Source: DASPWV01 sp046727855
Lineage (GTDB): Bacteria; Acidobacteriota; Vicinamibacteria; Vicinamibacterales; UBA2999
Direction: 5' to 3'
Length of the DNA stretch: 46,086 nucleotides
NCBI GenBank assembly: GCA_046727855.1
Contig: JBKPDL010000050.1
Span: 1 to 46,086, forward strand
The notes under the pieces were generated by a model. It saw only the letters and a list, made by a program, of their open reading frames with translations, was not told the DNA's origin and made no database searches. Made by a program: the position numbers and the translations under genes. Of the stretch, positions 8,107 through 17,218 are shown piece after piece (position 1 is the stretch's first letter; the number at the start of each line of letters is the position of its first letter).

Positions 8107-9960
8107 ATGAACTCGTCCTTGTTTCATCAACTGCTTAGCCGCCGCGAAGCGATCGCGGCGCTGGCATCCACAGCGGCCCTGCCGCTGTTCTCCGCATGCG
8201 CGCGCGACCGCGCGCCGACACCGCCCGCGACAAATGACGCCGACGCGCTCGCCCTGCTCGACGCAGTTGCTGACAACCTTCTTCGGCTGTTGCCGGAGAG
8301 CGCCACTTCGCTCGGCATCGACACCGGCGCGCGAGCGGCGCTCCGGTCCCAGCTCGCAGACCGCTCCGCCGAAGGGCAGCAGCGTGTGGCACAGCAGATT
8401 CGCGCCGACCTGGAGCGCGTCAATGCGTTCAACACGACCGGCTTGTCGCATGCAGCGCGCACCAGCTTCGAGGTTGTGCGAAGTGCCTATGCGACGGCGC
8501 TCGAAGGGTTCGCGCTGCCGTACGGCGACATCACTGTCGGCGGCTGGCGCAACACTCCGTATGTCGTCATTCAGAACGTCGGCGCCTATCTCGACATCCC
8601 GCGGTTTCTTGACAGTGATCATCGAATCGAGAACGCCGCGGACGCCGAGGCGTATCTCGCGCGGCTGCAGTCGTATGCAAAGCAGCTTGACGGAGAGCTT
8701 GGGCGCGTGCAGGCGGCGCGCCGAATGGGGCTCGTGCCGCCCGCGTTCCTGATTGACAAGGCACTGGGACAGATGAGCCTGTCGGTGAAGAATGCGCGCG
8801 AAGGCGGGACGCTCGTGGACTCCATCGAGCGGCGAGGAAAAAACATTGCAGGGAATTGGGCCGAGCGCGCGCGGACGATCGCGGTGCAGACTATCGCGCC
8901 CGCGCTCGATCGGCAGCTACGCGAACTGCAGGCACAGCGTTCCGTCGCAACGAACGATGCTGGCATCTGGGCACGTCAGCGCGGCGAGGAATTCTATCGG
9001 TGGGCCCTCAAGGCGTCGACCACTACGGACCTGTCGCCGGACGAAGTCCACGAGATCGGCCAAAGCGAGCTGCAGCGTCTTCACGCACAGATGGACGCGA
9101 TCCTGAAGCAGATCGGCTACGCGCAGGGCACCGTGGGCGAACGGATGAAAGCGCTGGCAAAGGATCCACGCTACAAGTTCTCCGAAGGCGACAACGGCCG
9201 CGCCGAGATCCTGGCGTTCATCAACAATCGCCTCGATTGGATTCTGGCGCAGATGCCGCGCGCGTTCAACAAGGTGGTCAATCCGAACATGGAGGTGAAA
9301 CGCCTGCCGCCCGAAGAAGAGCCCGGTGCCCCTGCTGCGTACGGCGGCGCGGGATCGATCGATGGCAAGATCCCTGGCCGGTTCTGGATCAACCTCAGAA
9401 CCACGGACCTGCACAGTAAGTACAGCCTCGGCGACCTGACCTTCCACGAAGCGATCCCCGGTCATATCTGGCAAGGCGAATATACCCATGACATGCCGCT
9501 GATTCGTCAGCTGCTCGCCTTCAACGCGTACTCGGAAGGCTGGGGACTCTATGCCGAGCAGGTCGCCGACGAACTTGGCGCGTATGAAAACGATCCCGTT
9601 GGGCGGCTTGGATATCTCCAGTCGATTGCCTTTCGGGCATGCCGGTTGGTGGTCGACACCGGCATCCACGCCAAGCGCTGGACGCGCGAACAGGGCGTGC
9701 AATTCTTCGTCGACGTGAACGGCTCAAACCCCCAAGAAGTCGCAAGCGAGGTCGACCGCTACTGCTCATGGCCAGGACAAGCGTGCGGCTATAAGGTGGG
9801 TCACAGCGAGATCAATCGGCAACGCGAAAAGGCGAGGACGACGCTCGGACCGAGGTTCGACGTGAAGGCGTTCAACGATACCGTGGTACTTGGTGGCAAC
9901 GTGCCGCTCGACGTGCTCGCGAAAAACGTCGACGAACACATCCGGGCCACGACGGGCTAA
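8107..9960 (+). CDS. DUF885 family protein (predicted secreted metallopeptidase-like)
   Basis: A 617-residue protein of the DUF885 family, whose members look like zinc metallopeptidases of the gluzincin type. The N-terminus has SRREAIAALASTAALPLFSA followed by Cys in the context LFSAC, consistent with an exported lipoprotein, possibly Tat-type given the RR. The family hallmark HEAIPGH lies at residues 447-453, the first and last His plus the Glu forming an HExxxxH-like motif. The downstream AYSEGWGLYAEQ carries the further Glu expected near the metal site. The C-terminus (CSWPGQACGYKVGHSEI) is also typical. The length is normal for the family. Physiological substrate unknown. Confidence 0.9.
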   Translation: MNSSLFHQLLSRREAIAALASTAALPLFSACARDRAPTPPATNDADALALLDAVADNLLRLLPESATSLGIDTGARAALRSQLADRSAEGQQRVAQQIRADLERVNAFNTTGLSHAARTSFEVVRSAYATALEGFALPYGDITVGGWRNTPYVVIQNVGAYLDIPRFLDSDHRIENAADAEAYLARLQSYAKQLDGELGRVQAARRMGLVPPAFLIDKALGQMSLSVKNAREGGTLVDSIERRGKNIAGNWAERARTIAVQTIAPALDRQLRELQAQRSVATNDAGIWARQRGEEFYRWALKASTTTDLSPDEVHEIGQSELQRLHAQMDAILKQIGYAQGTVGERMKALAKDPRYKFSEGDNGRAEILAFINNRLDWILAQMPRAFNKVVNPNMEVKRLPPEEEPGAPAAYGGAGSIDGKIPGRFWINLRTTDLHSKYSLGDLTFHEAIPGHIWQGEYTHDMPLIRQLLAFNAYSEGWGLYAEQVADELGAYENDPVGRLGYLQSIAFRACRLVVDTGIHAKRWTREQGVQFFVDVNGSNPQEVASEVDRYCSWPGQACGYKVGHSEINRQREKARTTLGPRFDVKAFNDTVVLGGNVPLDVLAKNVDEHIRATTG

Positions 9961-10011
9961 GACCGTTATGCGGCCACAGACGTGAATTTTGTACGCAGGG
10001 CCCTTGGCTAG
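9961..10011 (+). repeat. 51-bp dispersed element, copy 1
   Basis: Directly after the DUF885 stop. The segments GACCGTTATGCGG (9961-9973), ACAGACGTGAATTTTGTACGC (about 9976-9996) and GGGCCCTTGGCTAG (9998-10011) all recur near 31.64-31.75 kb, where the last two thirds are inverted and rearranged with extra inverted repeats. It is therefore a mobile or amplified non-coding element and not part of a gene. Confidence 0.75.
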
Positions 10012-10069
10012 TTCACAGTGCCCGCGAAGAACATCGGCAAAGCGGTCGTCAACTCTTCTAGGGGTGCGA

Positions 10070-10480
10070 ATGCCGATTCACGTGAACACCGACAATTCCA
10101 ATCGCAAGAAAAAGCTCTACGACGCTACCAAGCTGGGGAACGCCGCCGCGGTCGAGAAAAAGATGCGAGAAGTGGTGGTCGAGACGCTCCGCGACACCTC
10201 CGACTTCATCACGGACAAGCCTGGGAAAGGCTACTCGCTCAGGATGAAGGTATTGGCGCAGAAGGAGGGTAGGACCACGACCTATACGGTGACGATCGAG
10301 ATCATTCGGTATCCACCGGCCGGCAAGGGAGAAGAATTTGTTCCCATCAGGGCCAAGCCCGGCAGCGCTGCCGTCCAGGGTGGTTCCGACGCAGACATCG
10401 TGGATGCCATCGCACAACTCACCAAAAGCAATGTGAAGGCGAGCCTGGGCGTCATGAGAATTGACATGACGAGGCGGTGA
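10070..10480 (+). CDS. Hypothetical protein, 136 aa
   Basis: ATG 10070 follows AGGGG at 10060-10064. The product is soluble and highly charged: it starts MPIHVNTDNSNRKKKLYDAT, has an amphipathic helix (AAAVEKKMREVVVETL), a strand-rich centre (GYSLRMKVLAQKEGRTTTYTVT) and a helical C-terminus (DADIVDAIAQLTKSNV). No signal peptide or membrane segment and no family I can name. The frame extends upstream to 9989, but that part overlaps the repeat element and lacks a start signal. Confidence 0.65.
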   Translation: MPIHVNTDNSNRKKKLYDATKLGNAAAVEKKMREVVVETLRDTSDFITDKPGKGYSLRMKVLAQKEGRTTTYTVTIEIIRYPPAGKGEEFVPIRAKPGSAAVQGGSDADIVDAIAQLTKSNVKASLGVMRIDMTRR

Positions 10481-10586
10481 AAGCTGTCCCAAAGGAGCGA
10501 ATCCTCGTTAGGCACAGCCAGCGCGGCTACGTGGGCCTCGGATGGCAGACGTCAAAATGGAGTTCAATGTATCAGGAGACCAGCCG

Positions 10587-10976
10587 ATGGCAATGTTGAT
10601 TCGAGTCGCTCTAGTCATAACGCTGCTGTCGCTGACGGCGACGCAGACCTGGCTCGTTGCGCAGAACAAGTTCGGGACGCCCAACACGATCATCCACGTG
10701 TCCGTCATCCAGTGGAAAGAGGGCGTCTCGGCCGCTGACAAGAAACAGGTCCTGGACGGCGTCAAGGACATGGCCGCGAAAATTCCTGGCATCAAGAATG
10801 TCTGGACGAAGGCGCTGCGCGTGCAGCCGCAGGGCTATCACGATGCATTCGTGATCGAGTTCGAGAACCAGGCCGCTGCTGATCGATACGCGAAAGATCC
10901 CGCACACGACGCCTGGACGGAAGCGTTCGCCAGGATACGTGAGGCGAGCCTCTCGCCGCAGATCACAAACGAGTAG
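10587..10976 (+). CDS. Exported Dabb-type (stress-responsive A/B barrel) protein
   Basis: ATG 10587 with AGGAGA at 10572-10577 (9 bases spacing) opens a signal peptide (MAMLIRVALVITLLSLTATQ). The mature domain begins IIHVSVIQWKEGVSAADKKQ and ends FVIEFENQAAADRYAKDPAH-DAWTEAF. This is the pattern of the Dabb alpha/beta barrel: an N-terminal H-x-x-xxxWK strand, a helix with KQxLDGVKDMAAKIPGI, a central strand and the Y-x-x-xPxHxxW motif. Family members are small dimeric ferredoxin-like barrels of varied or unknown function; export is unusual. About 130 residues. Confidence 0.8.
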   Translation: MAMLIRVALVITLLSLTATQTWLVAQNKFGTPNTIIHVSVIQWKEGVSAADKKQVLDGVKDMAAKIPGIKNVWTKALRVQPQGYHDAFVIEFENQAAADRYAKDPAHDAWTEAFARIREASLSPQITNE

Positions 10977-11244
10977 CGGGTCTCAGACCGCGGACCGCGG
11001 TCGGCCTGCGCGCCCGCGATCTGTCCAGACCTCCTACGCGCGGCCTTGTCGCCCATAATCCGGCGAGCACGCCTCACCGGGGTACGCGACTCGCCTCAGA
11101 CGTGCGCGATCGATTTCAGGTCGCCAACATCGGTGCCGCGCCCTATACTCGCGAGGCACGTTTTTACGGTTGGCGCAACTCCGCCGCCGCTTTCATGCCG
11201 TTTGTTAGCCGGACCTCGAGGCAATGTGAATTCAGGAGCGTGAC

Positions 11245-14200
11245 ATGAACCGACAGTTCGCGGTTTGCTTCCTCTTGACACTGGCGATGCTGCCAGCCGC
11301 GCGAGCTGACGCGCAGGTCATCACCGGAACCGTGGAAGGGCTCGTCAAAGACGCGCAGGGCGGGGTGTTGCCGGGCGTTGTCATTACCGTGACCAACGCG
11401 GCCACCGGATCGAGTTCGTCCGTCATCACCACCTCCGAAGGCCTCTATCGCTTTCCTTTTGTTCCCTCCGGGGTCTACGAAGTCCGCGCGGAGTTGAGCG
11501 GCTTTCGCAGCGAAGCGCGTAAGGGCGTCGAGGTCCGTGTCAACGACAGCGCGGTTGTCAACTTCGAGTTGGTCGTGGCGCCGGTCGCCGAGACCATCAC
11601 GGTGCAGGGCGATTCGACCTCCGGAGTCCAGCTCACGCGTTCGGAGCTCAAACGCATCTACGACGAAACCGCGCTCAAAGAAATTCCGATCGCGACCTCT
11701 GACGCAACCGGCCGCAACGTCTACGGTGTCGCAATCAAAGCCCCTGGCGTGACCACCCCGGGCGGCCGCTTCGGCCGTGCCTTTCTCGGATCGGGTGGCG
11801 GCAACGTGATCGCGAACGGGACAACCGCGCGCTCCACCAACTACGAGCTCGATGGCATCTCGAACATCGATCCGGAAGACAACGATTACCGCACGCCGGT
11901 GAGCGTGGAAGCGGTCAAGGAATTCGAGGTGTTGACGGCCAACTACAACGCCGAATTCGGCCGTGCCGGCGGCGCACAGGTGCGCGCGCTCAGCAAGTCG
12001 GGCACCAACCTGTTTCACGGGTCCGCGTACGAGTACTACTACAACAACCTCCGATTCCAGTCGGCCGGCACGGAAGTGCAGCCGCAGAAATGCAGCGACG
12101 ACCAGCTCTCGGGAGTCGTTGCGGCTCCCGCAGGCGGCTGTTTCCCTGATTTCGAGACACATTTGTTTGGCGTCACGGCAGGCGGTCCGATCCTGACCGA
12201 CCGCTTGTTCTACTTCGGCATGTTCGAGGACAACACCCGTCGAGGCACGAACTCTTCTACGGCAACGGTGCCATTGCCGAGCGAGCGCAGCATCAATACC
12301 GGCTCGGCGAGCGGCGATCGGATCATGCGCGAATGGATGGCGCTCTATCCGCTGCCCAACCGCGAAGCGATCAATGCGCGCCGCTATCAGGACAACGTGC
12401 CGTTCGTGTACGACACGCCCAACGTTTTTGGCCGCGCCGACTACAACTGGAGCAACAACACGCGGGTCATGAGCCGTTACGACTTTCGCAATCAGGACTA
12501 CAAAATCACCCGCATCTTGCGCGGCAACGGCGGCGACATCATCGATCGCGCGCACACTGGCGGCGCGTCGCTGACGCGCGTCTTCTCGCCAACGGTGCTC
12601 GGGGAATTTCGTTTTGGCTACGCCTACCGCCGCCTCGAGCTCCCCACCGAGGAAGGGTTCGAGGACTTTCCGACGATTACGATGACCGGGTTCACTACCC
12701 TCGGTCCGATTTCGGTGCAGTACCCGATCTCGCGCAAGCTTTACGATCTGCAGGCCGCCGGATCCGTTGCGCACAGCCGCGGCCGTCATGCGCTCAAGGC
12801 GGGATATGACCTGCACCGCATGTACAACAATGGCGTGCAGAGCGACAACGTTCGCGGTTTCATTACCTTTGCCGCGGGCTACGGCCGGTCACCGATTGAA
12901 AACTTTCTCGCCGGCACGCCGACGTCGTACACGGTGACGATTGGCGATCCGACCCGCAACTTCCGTGTGTGGGATTACGCTGTCTTCGCCCAGGACGACA
13001 TTCGGCTGCGTCCAAATCTCACGCTCAATCTCGGCCTGCGCTTGGAGTCGATGACCGAATGGAAGGAGAAGGACGGTCTCACCGACTTTGGCTACGGCGA
13101 CGACCTGTTCAACCCCGCGCCTCGCGTCGGCGTCGTGTGGGACGTGACGGGCAACGGTAACTGGGTGGCCCGGGGCGCGTACGGATTGTCGTTCGATCGC
13201 GTCAACTTCTTTTTCCTGCGCTCGATGCAGTTCCAGGCGCCGCACATCCGCACCGTCACGTTGCTGCCGACCTCGGAGCCGCTGCGCGTTGAAACGCTGG
13301 GGCCTGACGCCGGGCAGGTCCAGAGCGGACCCATCGCCAAAAACGAGGTAGATCCCGACTTCCGCCTCGGCCGCGTTCACACCTGGAACGCGACGCTGGA
13401 GCGGCAGGTGGGGCGAGCGTCATCGATTCGCGCCTCATATGTCGGCACCGCGTCGCGTGACATTCCTGCGACGCTGATCCTCAATCGCGCTGTTCCGACC
13501 GCGGACGCCACGTTCGCCAATCGTCAAGCGCGCCGGCCCGATCCGGCCTTCAGCAACATCAGCCGCCTCGCCAACGCGTCGATGGGCGATTACAAGAGTC
13601 TGCAGATTGCGTTCGACCGCCGCTTCAACGCGGGCTTTCAGTTTCAGATTTCGTACACGCTGTCGGAATCGCTCGACATGGCCTCGGATCCAGGCTTCGG
13701 CAGCGGCGACACCTATCTGGCGATGAATGAGGCGGCCGATCGCACGTTCTTGACCGATCCCGAGCGTGGCATGGAGCTGCGCAAGGCCGATCTCTACGGT
13801 CCGTCACGCTTCGATATGCGCCACGCCGCGAGCGTCACCGGATCGTACGAGCTGCCGTGGAAACGGCGCGGCGGCGTCTGGGGCGCGATCATCAGCGACT
13901 GGTCAACGTCCGCCTCGGCGCAATATCGCGACGGCGTCCCGTTCTCGATTTTCTGCAGTGCCAACGGTGGCGACTGCAACCTGGACGGCGTCGCTCAGGA
14001 CCGTGCCAACATCAACGATCCGGGAGTACTCGGCACACAGATCGACGACTATCCCTCGACACCTGCTGATACGGCTCATATCTACATCCCGATCGCGGCG
14101 TTCGACCAGACGACGTGCCGGCAGGCCGGCGCGACGGCGAACTGCGTGGACATCGGCGGCGGCAGCACGCAGTCGCGCAACGCGTTTCGCTACGACGATG

Positions 14201-14406
14201 CGTTTTCCGTCGACTTCTCGCTGGTGCGAACGATCCCGACCATCGGGAATCAACGAGCGCAGGTACGATTCGAAGTCTTCAATCTGTTCAACAGCCAGTA
14301 CGCCGGCATGCCAATGACGTCGTTCACGCAGCCGGAAAATTTCGGGCGTGTCTTCACGACGAACGGCAATCGCAGCTGGCAGATGGCGCTGCGCTACGAC
14401 TGGTAG
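11245..14406 (+). CDS. TonB-dependent receptor with carboxypeptidase-regulatory-like domain (Oar-like)
   Basis: A 1053-residue outer-membrane protein. AGGAG at 11234-11238 lies 6 bases before the ATG. Residues 1-24 are a signal peptide (FAVCFLLTLAMLPAARADAQ). Residues 26-105 form a carboxypeptidase-regulatory-like beta domain (GTVEGLVKDAQGGVLPGVV ... VPSGVYEVRAELSGF). A plug domain follows (NYELDGISNIDPEDN; VKEFEVLTANYNAEFGRAGG), then a long TonB-type beta-barrel ending in aromatic RSWQMALRYDW. Such Oar-like receptors are abundant in soil acidobacteria and are thought to take up polymers or siderophores; no SusD partner is adjacent, and the substrate is unknown. Confidence 0.92.
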   Translation: MNRQFAVCFLLTLAMLPAARADAQVITGTVEGLVKDAQGGVLPGVVITVTNAATGSSSSVITTSEGLYRFPFVPSGVYEVRAELSGFRSEARKGVEVRVNDSAVVNFELVVAPVAETITVQGDSTSGVQLTRSELKRIYDETALKEIPIATSDATGRNVYGVAIKAPGVTTPGGRFGRAFLGSGGGNVIANGTTARSTNYELDGISNIDPEDNDYRTPVSVEAVKEFEVLTANYNAEFGRAGGAQVRALSKSGTNLFHGSAYEYYYNNLRFQSAGTEVQPQKCSDDQLSGVVAAPAGGCFPDFETHLFGVTAGGPILTDRLFYFGMFEDNTRRGTNSSTATVPLPSERSINTGSASGDRIMREWMALYPLPNREAINARRYQDNVPFVYDTPNVFGRADYNWSNNTRVMSRYDFRNQDYKITRILRGNGGDIIDRAHTGGASLTRVFSPTVLGEFRFGYAYRRLELPTEEGFEDFPTITMTGFTTLGPISVQYPISRKLYDLQAAGSVAHSRGRHALKAGYDLHRMYNNGVQSDNVRGFITFAAGYGRSPIENFLAGTPTSYTVTIGDPTRNFRVWDYAVFAQDDIRLRPNLTLNLGLRLESMTEWKEKDGLTDFGYGDDLFNPAPRVGVVWDVTGNGNWVARGAYGLSFDRVNFFFLRSMQFQAPHIRTVTLLPTSEPLRVETLGPDAGQVQSGPIAKNEVDPDFRLGRVHTWNATLERQVGRASSIRASYVGTASRDIPATLILNRAVPTADATFANRQARRPDPAFSNISRLANASMGDYKSLQIAFDRRFNAGFQFQISYTLSESLDMASDPGFGSGDTYLAMNEAADRTFLTDPERGMELRKADLYGPSRFDMRHAASVTGSYELPWKRRGGVWGAIISDWSTSASAQYRDGVPFSIFCSANGGDCNLDGVAQDRANINDPGVLGTQIDDYPSTPADTAHIYIPIAAFDQTTCRQAGATANCVDIGGGSTQSRNAFRYDDAFSVDFSLVRTIPTIGNQRAQVRFEVFNLFNSQYAGMPMTSFTQPENFGRVFTTNGNRSWQMALRYDW

Positions 14407-14421
14407 GAGATCGGGAAGGTT

Positions 14422-14479
14422 AGAAAGATTAGGAGGTAAGTGAACAGGGAGATCGCGGAGTCGAGGAAATAATCTTTCT
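14422..14479. repeat. 10-bp inverted repeat after the receptor gene
   Basis: AGAAAGATTA at 14422-14431 and its exact reverse complement TAATCTTTCT at 14470-14479 flank 38 bases just downstream of the TonB-dependent receptor stop. It may act as a weak hairpin or terminator, but the loop is long and there is no dedicated U-tract. Confidence 0.4.
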
Positions 14480-14656
14480 CCCTCGTCGAGCACGCCACAG
14501 GCCAATACCTTGGTCGATCGCTTGTTCTCCAATCACCTGGACAGCGATTGCGGACGTTGGATTGATTGCGCCACTAAGCCTTTGCGAGCCGGCAGAGAAT
14601 GGTTCAGAATCGCAGCTCTTAGACGTCATCGCGGTTCGCAAAGGGAAGTACTCGCA

Positions 14657-15193
14657 ATGCCCCCACCCACCGATTTAGGCGCGACGCTTCTCGCTGCTTG
14701 GCGCACCAACAGCCGAGTCACGGCGTACCTCGTTGAGCACGTCCCCGCTGGCCTTTGGGACGTCCCGCTTCCCGGGGCGCCGCGGCGCACCGCCCGCATG
14801 ATCGCCGGGCATCTCCACAACGCCCGTTGCATGTGGATCAAGACCCTCGGGCAGGAACACGGGATCGCGATCCCCGCTTCTGTCGACCGCCGCAAGGTCG
14901 CGCGGCATGAATTGCTTTCGGCTCTCAAGCGGAGTAGCAGGGGCATCGAAGCGCTCCTCGAGCTCGGCATCGCTGCGGGAGGTCATCTGCCTCCGTCGAA
15001 GGCCTACGTCTGGCGCAACCTGCCTCTGGACGTCGCGCATGTCCTCACCTACTTCGTCGCACACGAGGGGCATCACAGGGGCCAAATCGTCATGCTTGCG
15101 CGTCAACTCGGTCATCGACTCCCGACTGAGATTTCCGCCGGGCTTTGGCAGTGGACGAAGCGAGTGCAGGAAGTACGAGGTGCACGGGGCTGA
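14657..15193 (+). CDS. DinB-like family protein
   Basis: A 178-residue soluble four-helix-bundle protein of the DinB/YfiT-like class. The His ligands expected for the metal site are visible: AGHLHNARCMWIKTL near residue 55 and FVAHEGHHRGQIVMLARQLG near residue 140 (the HxxHHRGQ motif is diagnostic). Members are metal-dependent thiol S-transferases or stress proteins; the exact substrate cannot be told. ATG 14657 gives the standard MPPPTDLGATLLAAWRTNS start and is preceded by AAGGGAAG; the longer frame from 14510 has no ribosome binding site. The next hydrolase gene starts 67 bases downstream. Confidence 0.8.
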   Translation: MPPPTDLGATLLAAWRTNSRVTAYLVEHVPAGLWDVPLPGAPRRTARMIAGHLHNARCMWIKTLGQEHGIAIPASVDRRKVARHELLSALKRSSRGIEALLELGIAAGGHLPPSKAYVWRNLPLDVAHVLTYFVAHEGHHRGQIVMLARQLGHRLPTEISAGLWQWTKRVQEVRGARG

Positions 15194-15260
15194 TAGCTCC
15201 CAAGCGCCTGGAGTGCCGATAGCGTTGGAACAAAGCTCTCGCCAGCTTCGTGACGCGATC

Positions 15261-16391
15261 ATGAAACCGCTAGCGCAGCGTCGACAACTGTGCTTTCTCC
15301 TCGTCGCCAGTCTCCTCGCGGGGTCGGCGATCGCGCGCGGAAGTGCGCCACAGGCGCCGGACGCGGACCCACAGGTTCAAAAATTGGAGCAACTGTTCGC
15401 CGCGCTGCGAAACCGCAACGCGCGCGACTACGCCATCACGAGTCCAAACGGCATTGATGAGGCCAACTACGTCGAGATCGGCGGCATCGAGCACTGGGTC
15501 ACGATCCGCGGCGAAGACCGGCGCAACCCCGTGCTGCTGTTCCTGCACGGCGGCCCTGGCGATGCGACGAATCCATGGAGTTACGTTGCGTTTCGCTCAT
15601 GGTCGAAGCGATTCACGATTGTGCAGTGGGATCAGCGCGGCGCCGGCCGGACGCTGGGCAGAAATGGGGCACCCTCCGCGTCAACCATCACCATTGCACG
15701 CATGACGCAGGATGGTATCGAACTCGCGGAGTTGCTGCGGAAGCGACTGCAGAAGGACAAGATCATCGTCGTTGGCCACTCCTGGGGTTCGATCCTCGGA
15801 GTCTTCATGGTCAAGGCCAGGCCAGAGCTCTTCTATGCGTTCGTCGGCACCGGTCAGGTGGCGGACCCCGCGAGGAATTACGCCGTCGCGTACGACGAGT
15901 TGCTCAAGAAGGCGGAAGCACTCGGAGAGGAGTCCGCCAGCCGGGAGCTCAAGGAGGTGGGACGTCCACCGTATTCAGATGGGCGGGGCTACGCCGTGCA
16001 ACGCAAGTGGTCGAACGTGTTTGAAGGCGCCGACGCGTTCATTGCGTCGATGCTCGGTCTCGCGCTTGCCGCACCGGGCTACACGCTGAAGGATGTGAAC
16101 GATTGGATCGACGGACAAGGCATAAGCGCTCAATATCTGGTCCCTCAAACTAGTGCGCTCGATGCGAAGGCGCTGGGCGGTGACTTCGCGGTACCGGTGT
16201 TCATCATTCACGGCGCCGACGACTTCACCACGCCGACAAGTCTCGCGCGGGATTGGCTGAACGCGATCCGGGCGCCGCGGAAGGCCTTCGTCGCGATCGA
16301 AGGAGGTGGCCACTTCAGCGTGTTCATGAAGTCTGATGTCTTTCTGAAGGAGCTCGTCGCGCGCGTCCGTGCTCGTGCGACTGGCCGCTGA
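15261..16391 (+). CDS. Exported alpha/beta hydrolase, proline iminopeptidase-like
   Basis: A 376-residue protein with a signal peptide (CFLLVASLLAGSAIARGSA), so probably periplasmic. The alpha/beta-hydrolase fold is clear: oxyanion strand FLHGGPGDATNPW, the WDQRGAGRT motif shared with proline iminopeptidases, the nucleophile elbow VVGHSWGSILG (Ser in GHSWGS), the acid in IIHGADDFTTP and the catalytic His in GGGHFSVF. Length and order fit the family. Specificity for N-terminal proline is only an inference from the HGGPG/DQRGAG pair; many homologues are of unknown substrate. ATG 15261 gives the signal peptide; the frame upstream overlaps the DinB gene. Confidence 0.88.
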   Translation: MKPLAQRRQLCFLLVASLLAGSAIARGSAPQAPDADPQVQKLEQLFAALRNRNARDYAITSPNGIDEANYVEIGGIEHWVTIRGEDRRNPVLLFLHGGPGDATNPWSYVAFRSWSKRFTIVQWDQRGAGRTLGRNGAPSASTITIARMTQDGIELAELLRKRLQKDKIIVVGHSWGSILGVFMVKARPELFYAFVGTGQVADPARNYAVAYDELLKKAEALGEESASRELKEVGRPPYSDGRGYAVQRKWSNVFEGADAFIASMLGLALAAPGYTLKDVNDWIDGQGISAQYLVPQTSALDAKALGGDFAVPVFIIHGADDFTTPTSLARDWLNAIRAPRKAFVAIEGGGHFSVFMKSDVFLKELVARVRARATGR

Positions 16392-16409
16392 CGACGTTTT
16401 GTTGTCAGC
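16387..16409. terminator. Hairpin at the end of the hydrolase gene
   Basis: GCTGACGAC and GTTGTCAGC form a 9-bp stem (one G-T pair) around a 5-base loop rich in T. It spans the hydrolase stop codon and lies between two converging genes. There is no run of T after the stem, so termination would need Rho or be weak. Confidence 0.35.
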
Positions 16410-16468
16410 CGCCGTGATGATCGACGCGTAAATCGTAAGGACCGATCACGGCTGCGCGGGCGACCGCA

Positions 16469-17062
16469 TCAGAACCTCAGAATGAGGCCGGCTGAGGCCC
16501 TCGCGAAATCGAGGTTCCGCGGTCTGTCGATGACGTCGATCAGGTCGAAATCCACGTCGCCAAACGTGCGGAAATAGCGAAGGTCGCCACGCACGCCGAC
16601 ATGCGTTCCGAAGAAGAACATCGCACCGCCGCCAAAATCCCATGCGGCTTCGCTGTTGTCGAGGCTCAGAACATCTCCGAAGGCGTCGACCTTGGAGCGA
16701 ATCACGCCGAGGCCGACCAGGCCATAAGGACGAAAGCCGACGCCAGTCTGGCCGCCGATTGGAATGCCAATGAGCAGATTGCCCGTTGCGGTCAGAACGC
16801 TGCTGCCGCCGATGTCGGTCCTGCCGAAGAAGTCTGGACTGTGTGCGATATCCGCCTCGAGGCCGAGAATCCCTCCGCCCATGTAGGCCAGGCTGATGCC
16901 CCAGTCGAAGCGCTTTGCATCGATCGCATTCGAAAGCTCCTTGCCTGAGTTGCCGCCGAAGTTGACGCCTACGAAGGGAACGATCATGCCGTCGGCTCGC
17001 GCAACCGCGGGCGCCACCACTGCAAGCAGGAGGCTGAGTACGAGCGTTCGTCTGAATGACAT
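16469..17062 (-). CDS. Outer-membrane beta-barrel protein, 197 aa
   Basis: Starts at ATG 17062 with GAGAGG just upstream. A signal peptide (SFRRTLVLSLLLAVVAPAVARA) is followed by alternating strands typical of a small OmpA/OmpW-like eight-stranded barrel (MIVPFVGVNFGG; WGISLAYMGGGILGLEADIA; FRPYGLVGLGVIRS; AAWDFGGGAMFFFGTHVGVR), ending with the aromatic terminal strand ASAGLILRF, which is the signature for Bam-mediated insertion. Such barrels are general porin-like or lipid-handling envelope proteins. The frame extends to 17215, but that part is Arg-rich and lacks a start signal. Confidence 0.82.
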   Translation of the reverse strand: MSFRRTLVLSLLLAVVAPAVARADGMIVPFVGVNFGGNSGKELSNAIDAKRFDWGISLAYMGGGILGLEADIAHSPDFFGRTDIGGSSVLTATGNLLIGIPIGGQTGVGFRPYGLVGLGVIRSKVDAFGDVLSLDNSEAAWDFGGGAMFFFGTHVGVRGDLRYFRTFGDVDFDLIDVIDRPRNLDFARASAGLILRF

Positions 17063-17218
17063 TGCGATCCCTCTCACCGACCCCGCTGTCCGAAGTGTAG
17101 AGGAGGCACCAAGCCCATCAGCGCCGAGTCCATGCACGGGCGCTGGAGGCAGAACATTTCGAGATCGCGCTGTACGGAACGCTGCGCACGCAGTCCTGGC
17201 CGCCGTTCGCTGCATCCG

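Noticed and set aside
11164..12816. 550-codon minus-strand open frame across the TonB-dependent receptor gene
   Set aside because: Long antisense frames arise easily at high GC; the plus strand has clear protein domains and a signal peptide.
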